From Prochlorococcus sp. AG-363-O16 (GTDB lineage Bacteria > Cyanobacteriota > Cyanobacteriia > PCC-6307 > Cyanobiaceae), in assembly GCA_003280095.1 (NCBI GenBank), contig QCGA01000001.1, positions 1 to 64,000 of the forward strand: 64,000 nt of DNA, in the 5' to 3' direction. The translations under genes and the position numbers were made by a program. This document shows, one piece after another, positions 10,179 through 19,502 of the stretch (its first letter is position 1; the number at the start of each line of letters is the position of its first letter). Under the pieces are notes generated by a model. It had not been told where the DNA came from. It worked only from the letters and a program-made list of their open reading frames with translations, and did no database searches.

Positions 10179-10272
10179 TCAAGAAAAGTAATGTTGAAAC
10201 CATAAAAAAGATTTATTGGAAAAATTAACCAGAAAAGCAACATAAAAAAGTCTGTTGATAATGTGAGAACTT

Positions 10273-10881
10273 TCAAAGGCTTCTTCCATTGCTTAAGTGA
10301 TCCTCAAATTTACTCTTAAACAACTGAAACGCCTTTCCTCTATGCCCATATTTTCTCTTTGTCTCAATAGTCATTTCTGCGAAAGTTAAACCTGTTCCTT
10401 CCACTTCGAAAACCGGATCATACCCGAACCCTCCTTGACCTCTTGGGGAATTAGTAATAGCACCATTACAACGACCCTCCACCTCTATCAACACCCCTTC
10501 TGGTGAGGAAAGACAAAGTGCTGCACTGAAAAAGGCAGAACGATCTTTACTATCTTTCATCTCTGTCAAAAGTCTTCTAATTCGTTCAAAATCTGTAGGG
10601 GCATATCTGGCAGAAAGAACACCTGGAGCCCCCCCTAACGCAGACACACATAAACCAGAATCATCAGCCAAAGTTAAACAGTTTGTGAGCTTAGAGACTG
10701 CCAGAGATTTAATGCGTGAATTTTCCGCAAAAGATTTACCAGTTTCCTCGATCTCTAGTCCAGCTTCCTGAAGCAGTATTTGAACTGGAAACTCTGCCAA
10801 GTACTTTCGAAATTCAAGAACTTTTCCAGAGTTATTACTTGCAATTACAAGACCTTTATCCAGATACTCCGAAATGTTCAT
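10273..10881 (-). CDS. Non-canonical purine NTP pyrophosphatase (RdgB/HAM1)
   Basis: Hydrolyses dITP, ITP and XTP to monophosphates, cleaning the nucleotide pool. The 202-aa protein has the N-terminal IASNNSGKVLEFRKYL substrate motif, LADDSGLCVSALGGAPGVLSARYA and the C-terminal FAEMTIETKRKYGHRGKAF, all standard for RdgB. Its ATG overlaps the stop of the phosphohexomutase gene in an ATGA, so translation of the two is probably coupled. Confidence 0.95.
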   Translation of the reverse strand: MNISEYLDKGLVIASNNSGKVLEFRKYLAEFPVQILLQEAGLEIEETGKSFAENSRIKSLAVSKLTNCLTLADDSGLCVSALGGAPGVLSARYAPTDFERIRRLLTEMKDSKDRSAFFSAALCLSSPEGVLIEVEGRCNGAITNSPRGQGGFGYDPVFEVEGTGLTFAEMTIETKRKYGHRGKAFQLFKSKFEDHLSNGRSL

Positions 10882-12341
10882 TTCCCTTCAGCCAAGTCTT
10901 TTGCCCAATCCAATGTTGTAAATACTTGCTCTTGGCTAGGAGCTTCACAATATATTCTTAGTAAAGGTTCAGTCCCGGAAAAACGAAACATTAACCAATA
11001 ACTAGGAGCCAATCGCAATTTAACTCCATCGGTACGAATAACTTGTTCAACTTCGTGCCCTAGTATTTCATCAGGTGGAGTCTCAAGCAAGAATTTCTGT
11101 AATCGCCGTCTTTGATCCATATTTGCCAACCTCAAATCGATTCTTTCATAACAAGAAAAACCTTCGACCCTCTCCTGAATAGCTCTCAATCTTTTACCCA
11201 AGGGTTCACCCTGCTCAGCAAGTGCCTCGAGAACCATTAAGGCAGCAAAGAGCGCGTCACGCTCAGGCAGATGCATACCAAAACCCACACCCCCAGATTC
11301 TTCACCACCAATAAGCACCTCATTAGCAAGCATTTCTTCAGCGATATGTTTAAACCCAACTGGCATTTCTATAACCTCTCTCCCTAAGTCCTCTGCCACA
11401 AGACGCATCAAATCAGATCCGCTCACAGTTTTTACAACAGACCCAGGTATCTTTCGAATACCTGCTAAATGATCAATCAACAAAGGCATCAATAATTGAT
11501 TGCTGCAAAACCTTCCATCTTCATCAATAGCAGCTATTCGGTCCCCATCGCCATCGAAAACTAGCCCAATTGCAACTTCTCCAGTAACACGAGAGTCCTT
11601 GACCTTAGTAATCACATTTCCCAAATACGGCTCTAAAGGCTCCGGAGGATTACCTCCAAACAGAGGATCGCGATGGCTACGGATTTCAACTACTAATTTT
11701 TTATCGAAGGGATCAAATAAATCAGGAATACATCCAGCCGCAGATCCATGCATAGGGTCAACAATCACCGTAAGTCCCATCAATCTCAATTTCTTCGCTA
11801 TTAATGGAAGATCAAATTTCTTTCTTAAGCCATCTAAGTGCTCACTTCTTCCATCAAATTTTTTAGTGGTTCCCTCAATTGGAACTGTTACTCCAGCTAC
11901 CGCCAATCGTCTTTCCACTGCCTCTGTGAAATCACCTTGAACAGAACCCCCATAAGATCCTTTAACCTTTAAGCCAAGCCACTCAGGAGGATTGTGACTT
12001 GCTGTGACCACCAATGCGCCCAGGGCTTTTTTCTGAACAACGGCCCAGCTGCAAGATGGAGTTGGGACTGGAGTCTGAGTCAGCAAGGGTTCTAACTCGC
12101 ATGCTCTTACTGCAGAAGCAATCGACTCAGCGAACTCAGGGGCTAAGAAACGTCTATCAAATCCAATAACAACTTTTCTGCTAGTGCAATCTCTTGGCGC
12201 CCTATAAAGCAACTCTTGGGAAGCCGCAGCTGCCACAAGCATCATTCGATCAATTGTTATATCAACGCCAAGAACACCTCTCCAGCCATCAGTCCCAAAT
12301 CGAATAGAGGATGCAGTCAATGGAAGTGGAATCGACACCAT
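10878..12341 (-). CDS. Phosphoglucomutase/phosphomannomutase
   Basis: Alpha-D-phosphohexomutase interconverting hexose 1- and 6-phosphates for glycogen and polysaccharide synthesis. Visible motifs in order: N-terminal RFGTDGWRG, the phosphoserine loop TASHNPPEW, the metal loop FDGDGDR, the sugar-specificity loop GGEESGGVGF and the phosphate-binding loop RFSGTEPLLRIY. The length of 487 aa fits the PgmB/ManB-like cyanobacterial class. A second family member, glmM, lies at 50.0 kb; this one has the GEESGG sugar loop typical of glucose/mannose enzymes. It is translationally coupled to the downstream RdgB gene. Confidence 0.93.
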   Translation of the reverse strand: MVSIPLPLTASSIRFGTDGWRGVLGVDITIDRMMLVAAAASQELLYRAPRDCTSRKVVIGFDRRFLAPEFAESIASAVRACELEPLLTQTPVPTPSCSWAVVQKKALGALVVTASHNPPEWLGLKVKGSYGGSVQGDFTEAVERRLAVAGVTVPIEGTTKKFDGRSEHLDGLRKKFDLPLIAKKLRLMGLTVIVDPMHGSAAGCIPDLFDPFDKKLVVEIRSHRDPLFGGNPPEPLEPYLGNVITKVKDSRVTGEVAIGLVFDGDGDRIAAIDEDGRFCSNQLLMPLLIDHLAGIRKIPGSVVKTVSGSDLMRLVAEDLGREVIEMPVGFKHIAEEMLANEVLIGGEESGGVGFGMHLPERDALFAALMVLEALAEQGEPLGKRLRAIQERVEGFSCYERIDLRLANMDQRRRLQKFLLETPPDEILGHEVEQVIRTDGVKLRLAPSYWLMFRFSGTEPLLRIYCEAPSQEQVFTTLDWAKDLAEGK

Positions 12342-12394
12342 TGAAAATCGCGGTATGTTCTCGATCTAGCAAGCATCTGCTCTAACGTCGGCAT

Positions 12395-13870
12395 ATGGGT
12401 GACACCCCTTCCTCTGCCATCGTGATAACAGACCGGCTTCTTAGAAGCTGGATTCGATGTAGGCGCAAAGCTTGGCTTGATAAATACGGAGACAATATCG
12501 ATAGAGCATGGACTGCACACCGCAATCTTTTCCTGGCATCTCAATATCAAAGCTTTCAAAACTTATTGGGATGTAAGCCCGGGAAAGGTCTCAAAGCATG
12601 CATCCAGGGGAATACTGGAGTGGTCGGAGTCAGACTGAAAGGACAAGATTCTTTAGGACATCTTTTAGAAGCCCATCCACCATTACTTTATAAAATCAAA
12701 GGGAAAAGTATTTGGGGAAATTACGCCTATCTACCAGTGGTTGGTCGGCAAGGGCGAAAAGTTAATAGAGACAATAAACTAGCCTTATCCCTAAGTGGTC
12801 TTCTACTAGAGAATGTCCAAAACAGTTCTGTCAAGGAAGGGCTTTCGTTAACAACCTCAGCAAATAACAATACTCTAGACATAGAGCATGTATTCCTAAC
12901 AAAAAGTCTTAAAAAACAACTACACGAATCCTTAGTCAAACTTAAGAATGACCTACTCAAAAAGGATCCCCCACCAATCACTAAAGATCGCCGCAAATGC
13001 AAACTTTGTTCCTGGAGAAAAGTCTGCGATGTAGAAGCTTCAAAAAAGAGTTTCCTCAATGAAGTAAGTGGAATAGGTGCAAGCAGGTGTGAAATGCTGA
13101 ATGATTTAGGTATTTTTTCACTAAAAGACTTGGCCGATGCAAACCCCATCATCTTATCCAAAAAGTTAGAAAGATTTGGCCTACAGCATAGTCAAAAAGC
13201 TTCAGAGTTTATATCTCAAGCAAAGACACAAAAAACCGGAAACCCAGAAAGATTAGACGGGGAGAAAGTTTTCCCAGAATTTAAAAAAGCTCCTGGTGTA
13301 TTAATTTATGATATCGAATCAGATCCAGATATCAAGGAGGATTTCTTACATGGTTTCTTACAAATAAATCGTCAAGGTGCACAAGGCTGGTGTTTGACAG
13401 AGGCGAGATATCATCCATTATTAATGATAGGGAAAGACAGAGAGGGAGTCCGCTGGGAACGCCTAAAGAAAAAGATCTATAAATACTCGAGCTGGCCTAT
13501 CCTTCATTATGGAGAGACCGAGGCTTTATCAATATTAAGAATGGCAAAAAGGCAAAAAGTATCAATATCTGAAATTGACTTTCTAAGAAGAAATCTTATT
13601 GATGTGCAAACACGATTACGCCTAAATTGGCGTTTGCCATTAAGGAACTATGGGCTCAAAGAGGTTGCTAAATGGTTAGGCTTCGAATGGAGCCAAAAGG
13701 GAGCCAGTGGAGCACTGGCTTTGCTATGGTGGCGCCAATGGAAGGCATCAGACCAACAAAGAGGTAAGACCGAAAAGTTATATAAAATTTTTAATTATAA
13801 CCGTGAAGACTGTCTTGCTACATGGGCTATTACAGAGTGGATTCTACAAAACGAAGCCAAATCGAATTAA
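12395..13870 (+). CDS. TM0106-family RecB-like nuclease
   Basis: Putative DNA nuclease. The N-terminus (ITDRLLRSWIRCRRKAWLDKYG) matches the start of RecB/Cas4-like PD-(D/E)XK proteins, and the CKLCSWRKVC segment (about residue 205) resembles the Cys cluster of that fold. A helix-hairpin-helix follows (VSGIGASRCEMLNDLGI), then a C-terminal RNase H-like domain beginning LIYDIESDPD (Asp-x-Glu) and ending NREDCLATWAITEWI, consistent with a DEDD exonuclease or YprB type. At 491 aa it fits the TM0106 family. It is divergent from the phosphohexomutase with only 53 nt between them. Its role in repair or RNA processing is unknown. Confidence 0.8.
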   Translation: MGDTPSSAIVITDRLLRSWIRCRRKAWLDKYGDNIDRAWTAHRNLFLASQYQSFQNLLGCKPGKGLKACIQGNTGVVGVRLKGQDSLGHLLEAHPPLLYKIKGKSIWGNYAYLPVVGRQGRKVNRDNKLALSLSGLLLENVQNSSVKEGLSLTTSANNNTLDIEHVFLTKSLKKQLHESLVKLKNDLLKKDPPPITKDRRKCKLCSWRKVCDVEASKKSFLNEVSGIGASRCEMLNDLGIFSLKDLADANPIILSKKLERFGLQHSQKASEFISQAKTQKTGNPERLDGEKVFPEFKKAPGVLIYDIESDPDIKEDFLHGFLQINRQGAQGWCLTEARYHPLLMIGKDREGVRWERLKKKIYKYSSWPILHYGETEALSILRMAKRQKVSISEIDFLRRNLIDVQTRLRLNWRLPLRNYGLKEVAKWLGFEWSQKGASGALALLWWRQWKASDQQRGKTEKLYKIFNYNREDCLATWAITEWILQNEAKSN

Positions 13871-13879
13871 TATTCTTAA

Positions 13880-14725
13880 TTAAGAATTTGGGAACCCAGC
13901 AAAACCATCAGGGAGAGAAATATTCACGCTTCCCAAGCCTTGACTTAAAAACAATTTTTCATCGTTTAATGCAGTCCTTCTAATCATGGCCAGGCCAAAA
14001 CTAGTATTTGTAATCTTATCGAACATGGCTGAAGTAATATGGCCAACAATAGACGAATCTTGTTCTGAAATCTTCTTATTTAACAACCTCATACCTGGAG
14101 ATATCAACAACTCATTAGATCTCCAAAATCTAATTTGTTGCTTAACACTTTGAAGGTTGGCCAATTTAGCCAAAGTCTCTTGTCCCAGATAACAACCTTT
14201 AGAAAGACTTACCCAATCCCCTAAACCCAACTCAAACGGATTATTCTCTCCATTTAATTCGCCTTCGCCAAAGGGAAGTCCTTGCCTTATTCTCCAAGAT
14301 TCAAATTCTTCAAATGAAGCCTTGCGACGTTCTAACCACTTAGGAGGAAGGGGGACTCCCTCTGACATACAAACCACCTCTGGCAAGTCTTTATTATTCT
14401 TTGAAGTCAGAAGATGCAATCTCCTTATTTGGCCTAAAGATGAAATCTTCACTTGATCCGCCGGGAAAATAACCTTCTCGAATTCACTTACCAAATCTTG
14501 AGAATTACCTGCAATTATTACCACATTTGCACCTAGAGAATCCAAATAAATCTCTAACAAAGCCCTAACTCTTCCCGTAGCTGTAAGCCAACAACCTTGT
14601 ATAGGTTCATCACTCTCAATGGATTTCAAATCAGCAGATGTTTGCCCATGGAGAAATGTTCTACTGCCAGCGCCTTCCAATCGAACGTACGGGCACAAAC
14701 TATCCCAGTAAATCCCTATAGCCAC
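13880..14725 (-). CDS. YgfZ/GcvT-domain folate-binding protein
   Basis: Tetrahydrofolate-dependent protein involved in maintenance of iron-sulfur enzymes in relatives (YgfZ/IBA57). The signature KGCYLGQE, containing the conserved Cys, is present at about residue 178, preceded by the GLPFGEGELNGENNPFELG block. At 281 aa it is short but normal for cyanobacterial YgfZ. The gene sits 3 nt after pyrE on the same strand, so they form an operon, and it is convergent with the TM0106 gene (9 nt). Confidence 0.88.
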   Translation of the reverse strand: MAIGIYWDSLCPYVRLEGAGSRTFLHGQTSADLKSIESDEPIQGCWLTATGRVRALLEIYLDSLGANVVIIAGNSQDLVSEFEKVIFPADQVKISSLGQIRRLHLLTSKNNKDLPEVVCMSEGVPLPPKWLERRKASFEEFESWRIRQGLPFGEGELNGENNPFELGLGDWVSLSKGCYLGQETLAKLANLQSVKQQIRFWRSNELLISPGMRLLNKKISEQDSSIVGHITSAMFDKITNTSFGLAMIRRTALNDEKLFLSQGLGSVNISLPDGFAGFPNS

Positions 14726-14728
14726 TTT

Positions 14729-15316
14729 TCACATCAAGGCCTGCGCTCTTGAGGAAACTTGATCCAGTTTAAATAAGCTAACCAGCTCCAACTGATTTTG
14801 TTTAAGAGAAGCCTCACCACCTTCTTCCCTATCCACAATCGTGATGACTCTCCTAACGTGGTAGCCAGCTTCACGTAGATGCTCTACCGCCTTAATGGAC
14901 GAATTACCTGTGGTAATTACATCCTCAAGCACGGTTATTTGTGAGCCGATTGGCGGCAGCGGTCCCTCAATCCAAGCGCCTGTTCCGTGTCCTTTGGGCT
15001 CTTTACGAACAATTAGCGCATCAAGAGCCCTATTTTCTTGGGCTGCTCTCATGGCAACCCCACTCACCAAAGGGTCAGCCCCAAGCGTTAGACCAGCTAC
15101 TGCAACAACCTGAAGCTCGATCCTCTCCAAAATTGCAGTACTTAATGCGGCAAGACCTACGCCGCTCAAAGTCACTGGCTTGCAATTCACATAATGATTG
15201 CTGTTTTGACCAGACGAAAGAGTGAAAGAACCTTGGCGATAAGCAAAGGTTGCTAACAAAGTTAATAATTTGTCTCGAGAGGCCTCGTCATAAATAGCAG
15301 AACTGATCATTTGCAC
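14729..15316 (-). CDS. pyrE: Orotate phosphoribosyltransferase
   Basis: Transfers phosphoribose from PRPP to orotate in UMP synthesis. The PRPP-binding loop [19 protein letters not shown] and the N-terminal [19 protein letters not shown], with the strand LTLGADPL, are typical of PyrE. The protein is 195 aa; a second ATG two codons in (15310) is an alternative start. It heads a two-gene unit with ygfZ. Aspartate carbamoyltransferase of the same pathway lies far away at 61.2 kb. Confidence 0.95.
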   Translation of the reverse strand: MQMISSAIYDEASRDKLLTLLATFAYRQGSFTLSSGQNSNHYVNCKPVTLSGVGLAALSTAILERIELQVVAVAGLTLGADPLVSGVAMRAAQENRALDALIVRKEPKGHGTGAWIEGPLPPIGSQITVLEDVITTGNSSIKAVEHLREAGYHVRRVITIVDREEGGEASLKQNQLELVSLFKLDQVSSRAQALM

Positions 15317-15434
15317 ATTTTTCTTGCTGGATTCTCTCCCCAGTCTGCTACGAAAAGATTGTGCTTAATATTCCTGAAATCTCATAAGTACTTCACTTTG
15401 ATCATCTAGCCGTGGTAGATCCATAAAAGAAAAG

Positions 15435-15507
15435 GGGGGTCTAGCAATCTGGTGAATGCACCGAACTCATAATTCGGCTAAGGCGAGTTCGATCCTCGCG
15501 ACCCCCA
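15435..15507 (+). tRNA. tRNA with CAT anticodon (elongator tRNA-Met or tRNA-Ile2)
   Basis: The 73-nt cloverleaf folds fully. The acceptor GGGGGTC pairs with GACCCCC, with discriminator A. The D arm is GCA/TGC, the anticodon stem CCGAA/TTCGG holds the loop CTCATAA (anticodon CAT), and the T arm is GCGAG TTCGATC CTCGC. There is no encoded CCA. The normal G1-C72 pair and a stem lacking three G-C pairs next to the anticodon exclude the initiator. Elongator Met and lysidine-modified Ile2 cannot be separated by eye. It lies 13 nt upstream of the CNNM/CorC-like gene. Confidence 0.93.
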
Positions 15508-15520
15508 TTGACCCAAATTG

Positions 15521-16804
15521 ATGAGATTTCTAGTTCTCTCTATATTGCTTGGCATCTATGCCTTTTTTGCTGCTAGTGAAGTGGCACTTCTACGGCTAAG
15601 ACCAAGTCGTGTTCAAAAACTAGTCGAAGATCAACAATCAGGTGCTTCCTCAATTCAAAGGCTTCAACGACGTCTTCGAAAACTCCTTATGGTGTCTCAG
15701 TTCGGGGGGACGCTCGCACTAGTCGCAATTGGGTGGCTTGGGCACAGTGCTAGCCAACGATGGTGGCCCCTGAACAGCCAAAAAAGCATCTTGATGGATG
15801 GTGGACTATTCCTATCAATAGTTTTGGTTTCCACCTTGCTTGCAGGTCTATTACCGAAAGCTTTAGTACTTAACCGTCCTCAGGCCTCCGCTCTTCGATT
15901 GGCACCTCTGCTTGAAGCAGTAATGCAAGCTTTGGCTCCAATTCTAAGTCTCTTAGAAGCCGCAGCCTCACTCTTACTTCACTTAGTGGGCTTGACAACG
16001 AAATGGGACACTCTGATGCCTGCCTTATCCGCCGATGAACTAGAAACTCTAATTGAGACTGGAAGAGTAACAGGCCTTCGACCAGATGAACGCAATATGC
16101 TCGAGGGAGTTTTTTCTCTAAGAGACACCCAGGTCAGAGAGGTAATGGTGCCACGTTCAGGAATGGTCACACTGTCTTTAAACGCACGCTTTTCTGACTT
16201 AATGAAAGAAGTCCATAAAACACGTCATGCAAGGTTTTTAGTCATAGGTGACTCATTAGATGACGTTCGCGGACTAATTGATCTACGTAGGCTTGCTGAA
16301 CCAATTTCAAGGGGTTTCATGCAAGCAACCTCACTCATAAAGCCATATCTTCAAACTGTCCCAAGGGTCCCTGAAACAAGTACTTTGGCTGAACTACTAC
16401 CAATTATCAGAAGCGGTAAACCGCTTCTACTTGTAGTGGATGAGCATGGTGGAACAGAAGGCTTAGTAACGGCAGCTGATCTGACAGGGGAAATTGTTGG
16501 AGATGAACTTCAGTCAAACAACAATTACATAGGTCTTCAAGAGATCGAGGGTAGTCCATATAATTGGCTAATAGCAGGAGATCTGGAAATTATCGAAATC
16601 AACCGCCAGTTAAAACTAGATTTACCCGAAGCCATCGAACACCATACACTCGCTGGCTTTCTTCTAGAAGAGATGCAACACATCCCTTCGCCTGGAGAGA
16701 CACTAAAATACAACAACTTGCATTTCGAGATAACCACTATGAAAGGTCCACGTATAGAAAAAGTAAAACTGTTATTGCCTACAATTAAACCGAAGGAAAA
16801 TTAA
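15521..16804 (+). CDS. CNNM/CorC-like membrane protein (DUF21, CBS pair, transporter-associated domain)
   Basis: Member of the CNNM/CorC (hemolysin-like) family linked to Mg2+ or Co2+ export in other bacteria. The first half (about residues 1-160) has an N-terminal segment and further hydrophobic helices of a DUF21 domain. It is followed by two CBS motifs (about 185-310, including EVMVPRSGMVTLS and LLLVVDEHGGTEGLVTAADL) and a C-terminal domain ending near 420. The start is ATG 15521, only 13 nt after the tRNA, so readthrough from the tRNA promoter is likely. The ion transported is not visible in the sequence. Confidence 0.88.
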   Translation: MRFLVLSILLGIYAFFAASEVALLRLRPSRVQKLVEDQQSGASSIQRLQRRLRKLLMVSQFGGTLALVAIGWLGHSASQRWWPLNSQKSILMDGGLFLSIVLVSTLLAGLLPKALVLNRPQASALRLAPLLEAVMQALAPILSLLEAAASLLLHLVGLTTKWDTLMPALSADELETLIETGRVTGLRPDERNMLEGVFSLRDTQVREVMVPRSGMVTLSLNARFSDLMKEVHKTRHARFLVIGDSLDDVRGLIDLRRLAEPISRGFMQATSLIKPYLQTVPRVPETSTLAELLPIIRSGKPLLLVVDEHGGTEGLVTAADLTGEIVGDELQSNNNYIGLQEIEGSPYNWLIAGDLEIIEINRQLKLDLPEAIEHHTLAGFLLEEMQHIPSPGETLKYNNLHFEITTMKGPRIEKVKLLLPTIKPKEN

Positions 16805-16844
16805 CCTCTAATAAATCAACCGGTAGATCCATCATGACCTCCCT

Positions 16845-17849
16845 ATGACCCGCTCAATGGTTCCAGTGAAGGTCGGAGTAATAGGTATTGGCAACATGGG
16901 CTGGCACCACGCAAGAGTCCTCAGCCTATTAAAAGATGCAGAGTTGGTTGGAGTGGCAGACCCAGATTCTGAGCGAGGCAACCTTGCTACTGATCAATTT
17001 GGATGCAAATGGTTTAGCGACTACACCTCTTTACTTTCAGAAGTAGAGGCTGTCTGTATAGCAGTTCCTACATTGCTCCATCACAAAGTTGGGTTGGAAT
17101 GCCTACAAGCAGGCCTTCATGTCTTAATCGAAAAGCCTATTGCTGCTTACCAAGAGGAAGCAACTGCTCTTATCAAGGCCGCCACCAAAGCAAAGCGCTT
17201 GCTGCAAGTTGGTCATATTGAACGGTTCAACCCAGCCTTTCGTGAACTAATCAAAGTTGTAGCGAATGAAGAAGTTGTTGTTCTAGAAGCTCGCCGACAT
17301 AGTCCTCATGCAGATAGAGCTAACGATGTGTCAGTAGTTTTGGATTTAATGATTCATGATCTGGATCTAGTACTTGAATTGGCCAATGCACAAGTTGTTC
17401 AACTTGCAGCTGTAGGAGGCAGAAGTGGCGAAGGACCAATAGATTATGTAAACGCAACACTTGGATTTAGCAATGGTGTAGTAGCAAGTCTTACTTCAAG
17501 CAAAATGAGCCACCGCAAGATAAGAAGTCTTAGTGCCCATTGCAGAGATAGCCTTGTCGAAACAGATTTTCTCAATCACAACCTACATATTCATAGGCGT
17601 GCTCATGAGTGGTACTCAGCTGACCATGGGGAATTGCTCTACCGGAATGACGGATTTATCGAAGAGGTCAGTACAACTTCTATAGAACCCCTCTATGCAG
17701 AGCTTGAACACTTTCTGCAATGTGTAAGAGGCCAGGAGAAACCTGCCGTGGATGGACAACAAGCATCTAGAGCACTTCAACTAGCAGATCTAATAGAAAA
17801 TGCTGTAGAACATCCAGGCAATGGTGTTTCGTTAAAACATCCTATTTAA
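16845..17849 (+). CDS. Gfo/Idh/MocA-family NAD(P)-dependent oxidoreductase
   Basis: Dehydrogenase acting on a sugar or sugar nucleotide. The N-terminal Rossmann motif GVIGIGNMGWHHARVL, the EKPIA segment (about residue 98) with the conserved Lys-Pro, and the GHIERFNPAF motif with the DLMIHDLDL block (HDxDL) define the family. ATG 16845 gives 334 aa; ATG 16857 is a close alternative. The GHIERFNPA and MIHDLDL features are common in UDP-N-acetylglucosamine 3-dehydrogenase-like enzymes, but the substrate remains a guess. It lies 40 nt after the CNNM/CorC-like gene. Confidence 0.86.
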   Translation: MTRSMVPVKVGVIGIGNMGWHHARVLSLLKDAELVGVADPDSERGNLATDQFGCKWFSDYTSLLSEVEAVCIAVPTLLHHKVGLECLQAGLHVLIEKPIAAYQEEATALIKAATKAKRLLQVGHIERFNPAFRELIKVVANEEVVVLEARRHSPHADRANDVSVVLDLMIHDLDLVLELANAQVVQLAAVGGRSGEGPIDYVNATLGFSNGVVASLTSSKMSHRKIRSLSAHCRDSLVETDFLNHNLHIHRRAHEWYSADHGELLYRNDGFIEEVSTTSIEPLYAELEHFLQCVRGQEKPAVDGQQASRALQLADLIENAVEHPGNGVSLKHPI

Positions 17850-18129
17850 TCTAAGAGAATCGTCACTCTCTCTAGCAAAAGAAGGATCTCTAAAATTTTC
17901 TAGCTAGAGACTCCCCGTAAGTAAATAGAAAAATCTCATCAAATTTAAGTCTGAGCTAACAGTCTCAAATTTGACATAAATCTCCATGTAACCACCAAGC
18001 AATTAGCCAATGCTTTTGGGCTGAAAACATCAGGTGGTCCAGATGAGGACTCTTTTTTAGGGACCTTCTGAATGCTGACAAGTCAAAATTGAATTCATGC
18101 AGCAAGAGAAGGTCCTAATTGCAGGTTTT
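17850..18129. other. Intergenic region with two inverted repeats, no gene seen
   Basis: This convergent gap lies between the oxidoreductase and psbK. It holds an inverted repeat TCAAATTT/AAATTTGA (17939-17946 and 17967-17974), a weak GGTCC/GGACT hairpin followed by six T (18036-18058), and a longer-range GGACCTTCT/AGAAGGTCC pair (18061-18069 and 18107-18115). The second structure could end the oxidoreductase transcript or an unseen small RNA. I find no convincing reading frame. Confidence 0.4.
18036..18058 (+). terminator. Weak candidate rho-independent terminator
   Basis: A five-pair stem (GGTCC with GGACT, one G-T pair) with a six-base loop is followed by C and six T on the plus strand. 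It lies about 190 nt past the oxidoreductase stop, far for a simple gene-end terminator, so it may belong to a separate short transcript. Confidence 0.35.
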
Positions 18130-18273
18130 TTAGCGAAAACCAACCGCTGCTTGCCAAACAAAAACCATTAAAAAGAAGCCCAAAGGGATCAATGGAAGTA
18201 CATCCACTGTTGGGGCAAAGGCTTTATAAGCCTCGGGCAGTTGTGCAATCAAGTCGAGAGTGAAGGCGGCCAT
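18130..18273 (-). CDS. psbK: Photosystem II reaction center protein K
   Basis: Small single-span subunit of the PSII core near CP43. The reading frame on the minus strand encodes 47 aa beginning [19 protein letters not shown] and ending in the conserved hydrophobic stretch [20 protein letters not shown]. The mature part from KAFAP onward matches the PsbK pattern (P.VDVLP.IP.....F..VWQA..GFR), with a short leader before it as in other PsbK. It begins 31 nt downstream of the tgt stop on the same strand, an arrangement I recall from other marine picocyanobacteria. Confidence 0.96.
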   Translation of the reverse strand: MAAFTLDLIAQLPEAYKAFAPTVDVLPLIPLGFFLMVFVWQAAVGFR

Positions 18274-18304
18274 TCCTCAGGAATCAATGGACGTTTTAAG
18301 GACG

Positions 18305-19423
18305 CTACCACGTGTAGTGAGCTGGTGAAGCTCTATGCCAGGGAGCGAAATCCTCTGAAAAACAACCATCGAGAATTGCACTAGCCATCGAAGAAGTAAA
18401 TCTAATGAGATGGGTAAGGTTGTGAATACTTAGAAGTGTTAGCCCAAGTAGCTCTTCATTTCGAATCAAATGATGCAAATAAGCGCGAGTATGTCTTCGA
18501 CAAGCCTTACAGCGGCAACTTGAATCAAGGGGGGTGTGATCGTTACGAAAACGTGCATTGCGCAAATTCCACCTTTCCCCTCCTACCAAGGCAGTGCCGT
18601 GGCGTCCTAATCGAGTTGGGAGGACACAATCAAACAAATCAATGCCGTTAGCAACTGCGACGGCCATTTCAGGAAGAGTTCCAATACCCATCAAATATCT
18701 TGGTCGATCATCTGGTAGCAAAGGAGCCAGTTGCCTAACGACCTGATGCATTTCACTCTGAGGTTCTCCAACGCTTACTCCTCCGATCGCAATACCAGGA
18801 AGATCAAAACCAGCTACAAATTTTGCGCTCTCCTCACGGAGATGTGGAAAACAGCCGCCCTGAATAATTCCAAATAAAGCTTGATCTTCTCGTGAATGAG
18901 CTTTTACACAGCGTTGCAACCACTCGTGTGTTCGTTTTGAAGCCTCTCTTACATCGTTTTCATTCGCTCGATAAGGAGGGCATTGATCAAAAGCCATAAC
19001 CACATCAGCCCCTAATTTCATTTGTATTTCGATTGCGGCTTCTGGCGTCAAATTAATCTCCCTCCCATCACGAGGACTACGAAAAACCACCCCTTTATCA
19101 CTAATTTGATTCAGCCCTGCCAAACTAAAAACTTGGAAGCCACCTGAATCAGTAAGAATCGGACCATCCCAACTCATGAATTTGTGAATACCTCCTGCCT
19201 CAGCTACTACGTTTTCTCCAGGTTGAAGATGCAAGTGAAAAGTATTTGACAAAATCATCTGGGCTTGAGTCTCTAACAACTGATCAGTTGTTAGACCTTT
19301 TACTGTTCCGAGAGTCCCTACTGGCATAAAACGAGGGGTAGCAACCACCCCATGAGGGGTTGTAAAACAACCAACTCTTGCCCTAGTAGTAGGACATTTG
19401 GCCTTGACCTCAAAACTAAACAC
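18305..19423 (-). CDS. tgt: tRNA-guanine transglycosylase
   Basis: Exchanges guanine 34 for preQ1 in queuosine tRNAs. The catalytic block [13 protein letters not shown], the [14 protein letters not shown] region, [24 protein letters not shown] and the zinc site [17 protein letters not shown] are all intact in the 372-aa protein. It is upstream of psbK in the same direction; the pair may share a transcript even though the functions are unrelated. Confidence 0.97.
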   Translation of the reverse strand: MFSFEVKAKCPTTRARVGCFTTPHGVVATPRFMPVGTLGTVKGLTTDQLLETQAQMILSNTFHLHLQPGENVVAEAGGIHKFMSWDGPILTDSGGFQVFSLAGLNQISDKGVVFRSPRDGREINLTPEAAIEIQMKLGADVVMAFDQCPPYRANENDVREASKRTHEWLQRCVKAHSREDQALFGIIQGGCFPHLREESAKFVAGFDLPGIAIGGVSVGEPQSEMHQVVRQLAPLLPDDRPRYLMGIGTLPEMAVAVANGIDLFDCVLPTRLGRHGTALVGGERWNLRNARFRNDHTPLDSSCRCKACRRHTRAYLHHLIRNEELLGLTLLSIHNLTHLIRFTSSMASAILDGCFSEDFAPWHRASPAHYTW

Positions 19424-19502
19424 GAGAAGATCTGCAAGATGCCCCGAACAAACATTCGGGTTTTCATGACCCTAGGTTGAAGCTTCTCTAATTACTGGGA
19501 AA

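Noticed and set aside
16409-16428. Perfect 9-bp hairpin AGAAGCGGT/ACCGCTTCT
   Set aside because: It lies inside the CNNM/CorC-like coding sequence at conserved codons (SGKPLLLVVDE), has a two-base loop and is not followed by T; probably chance.
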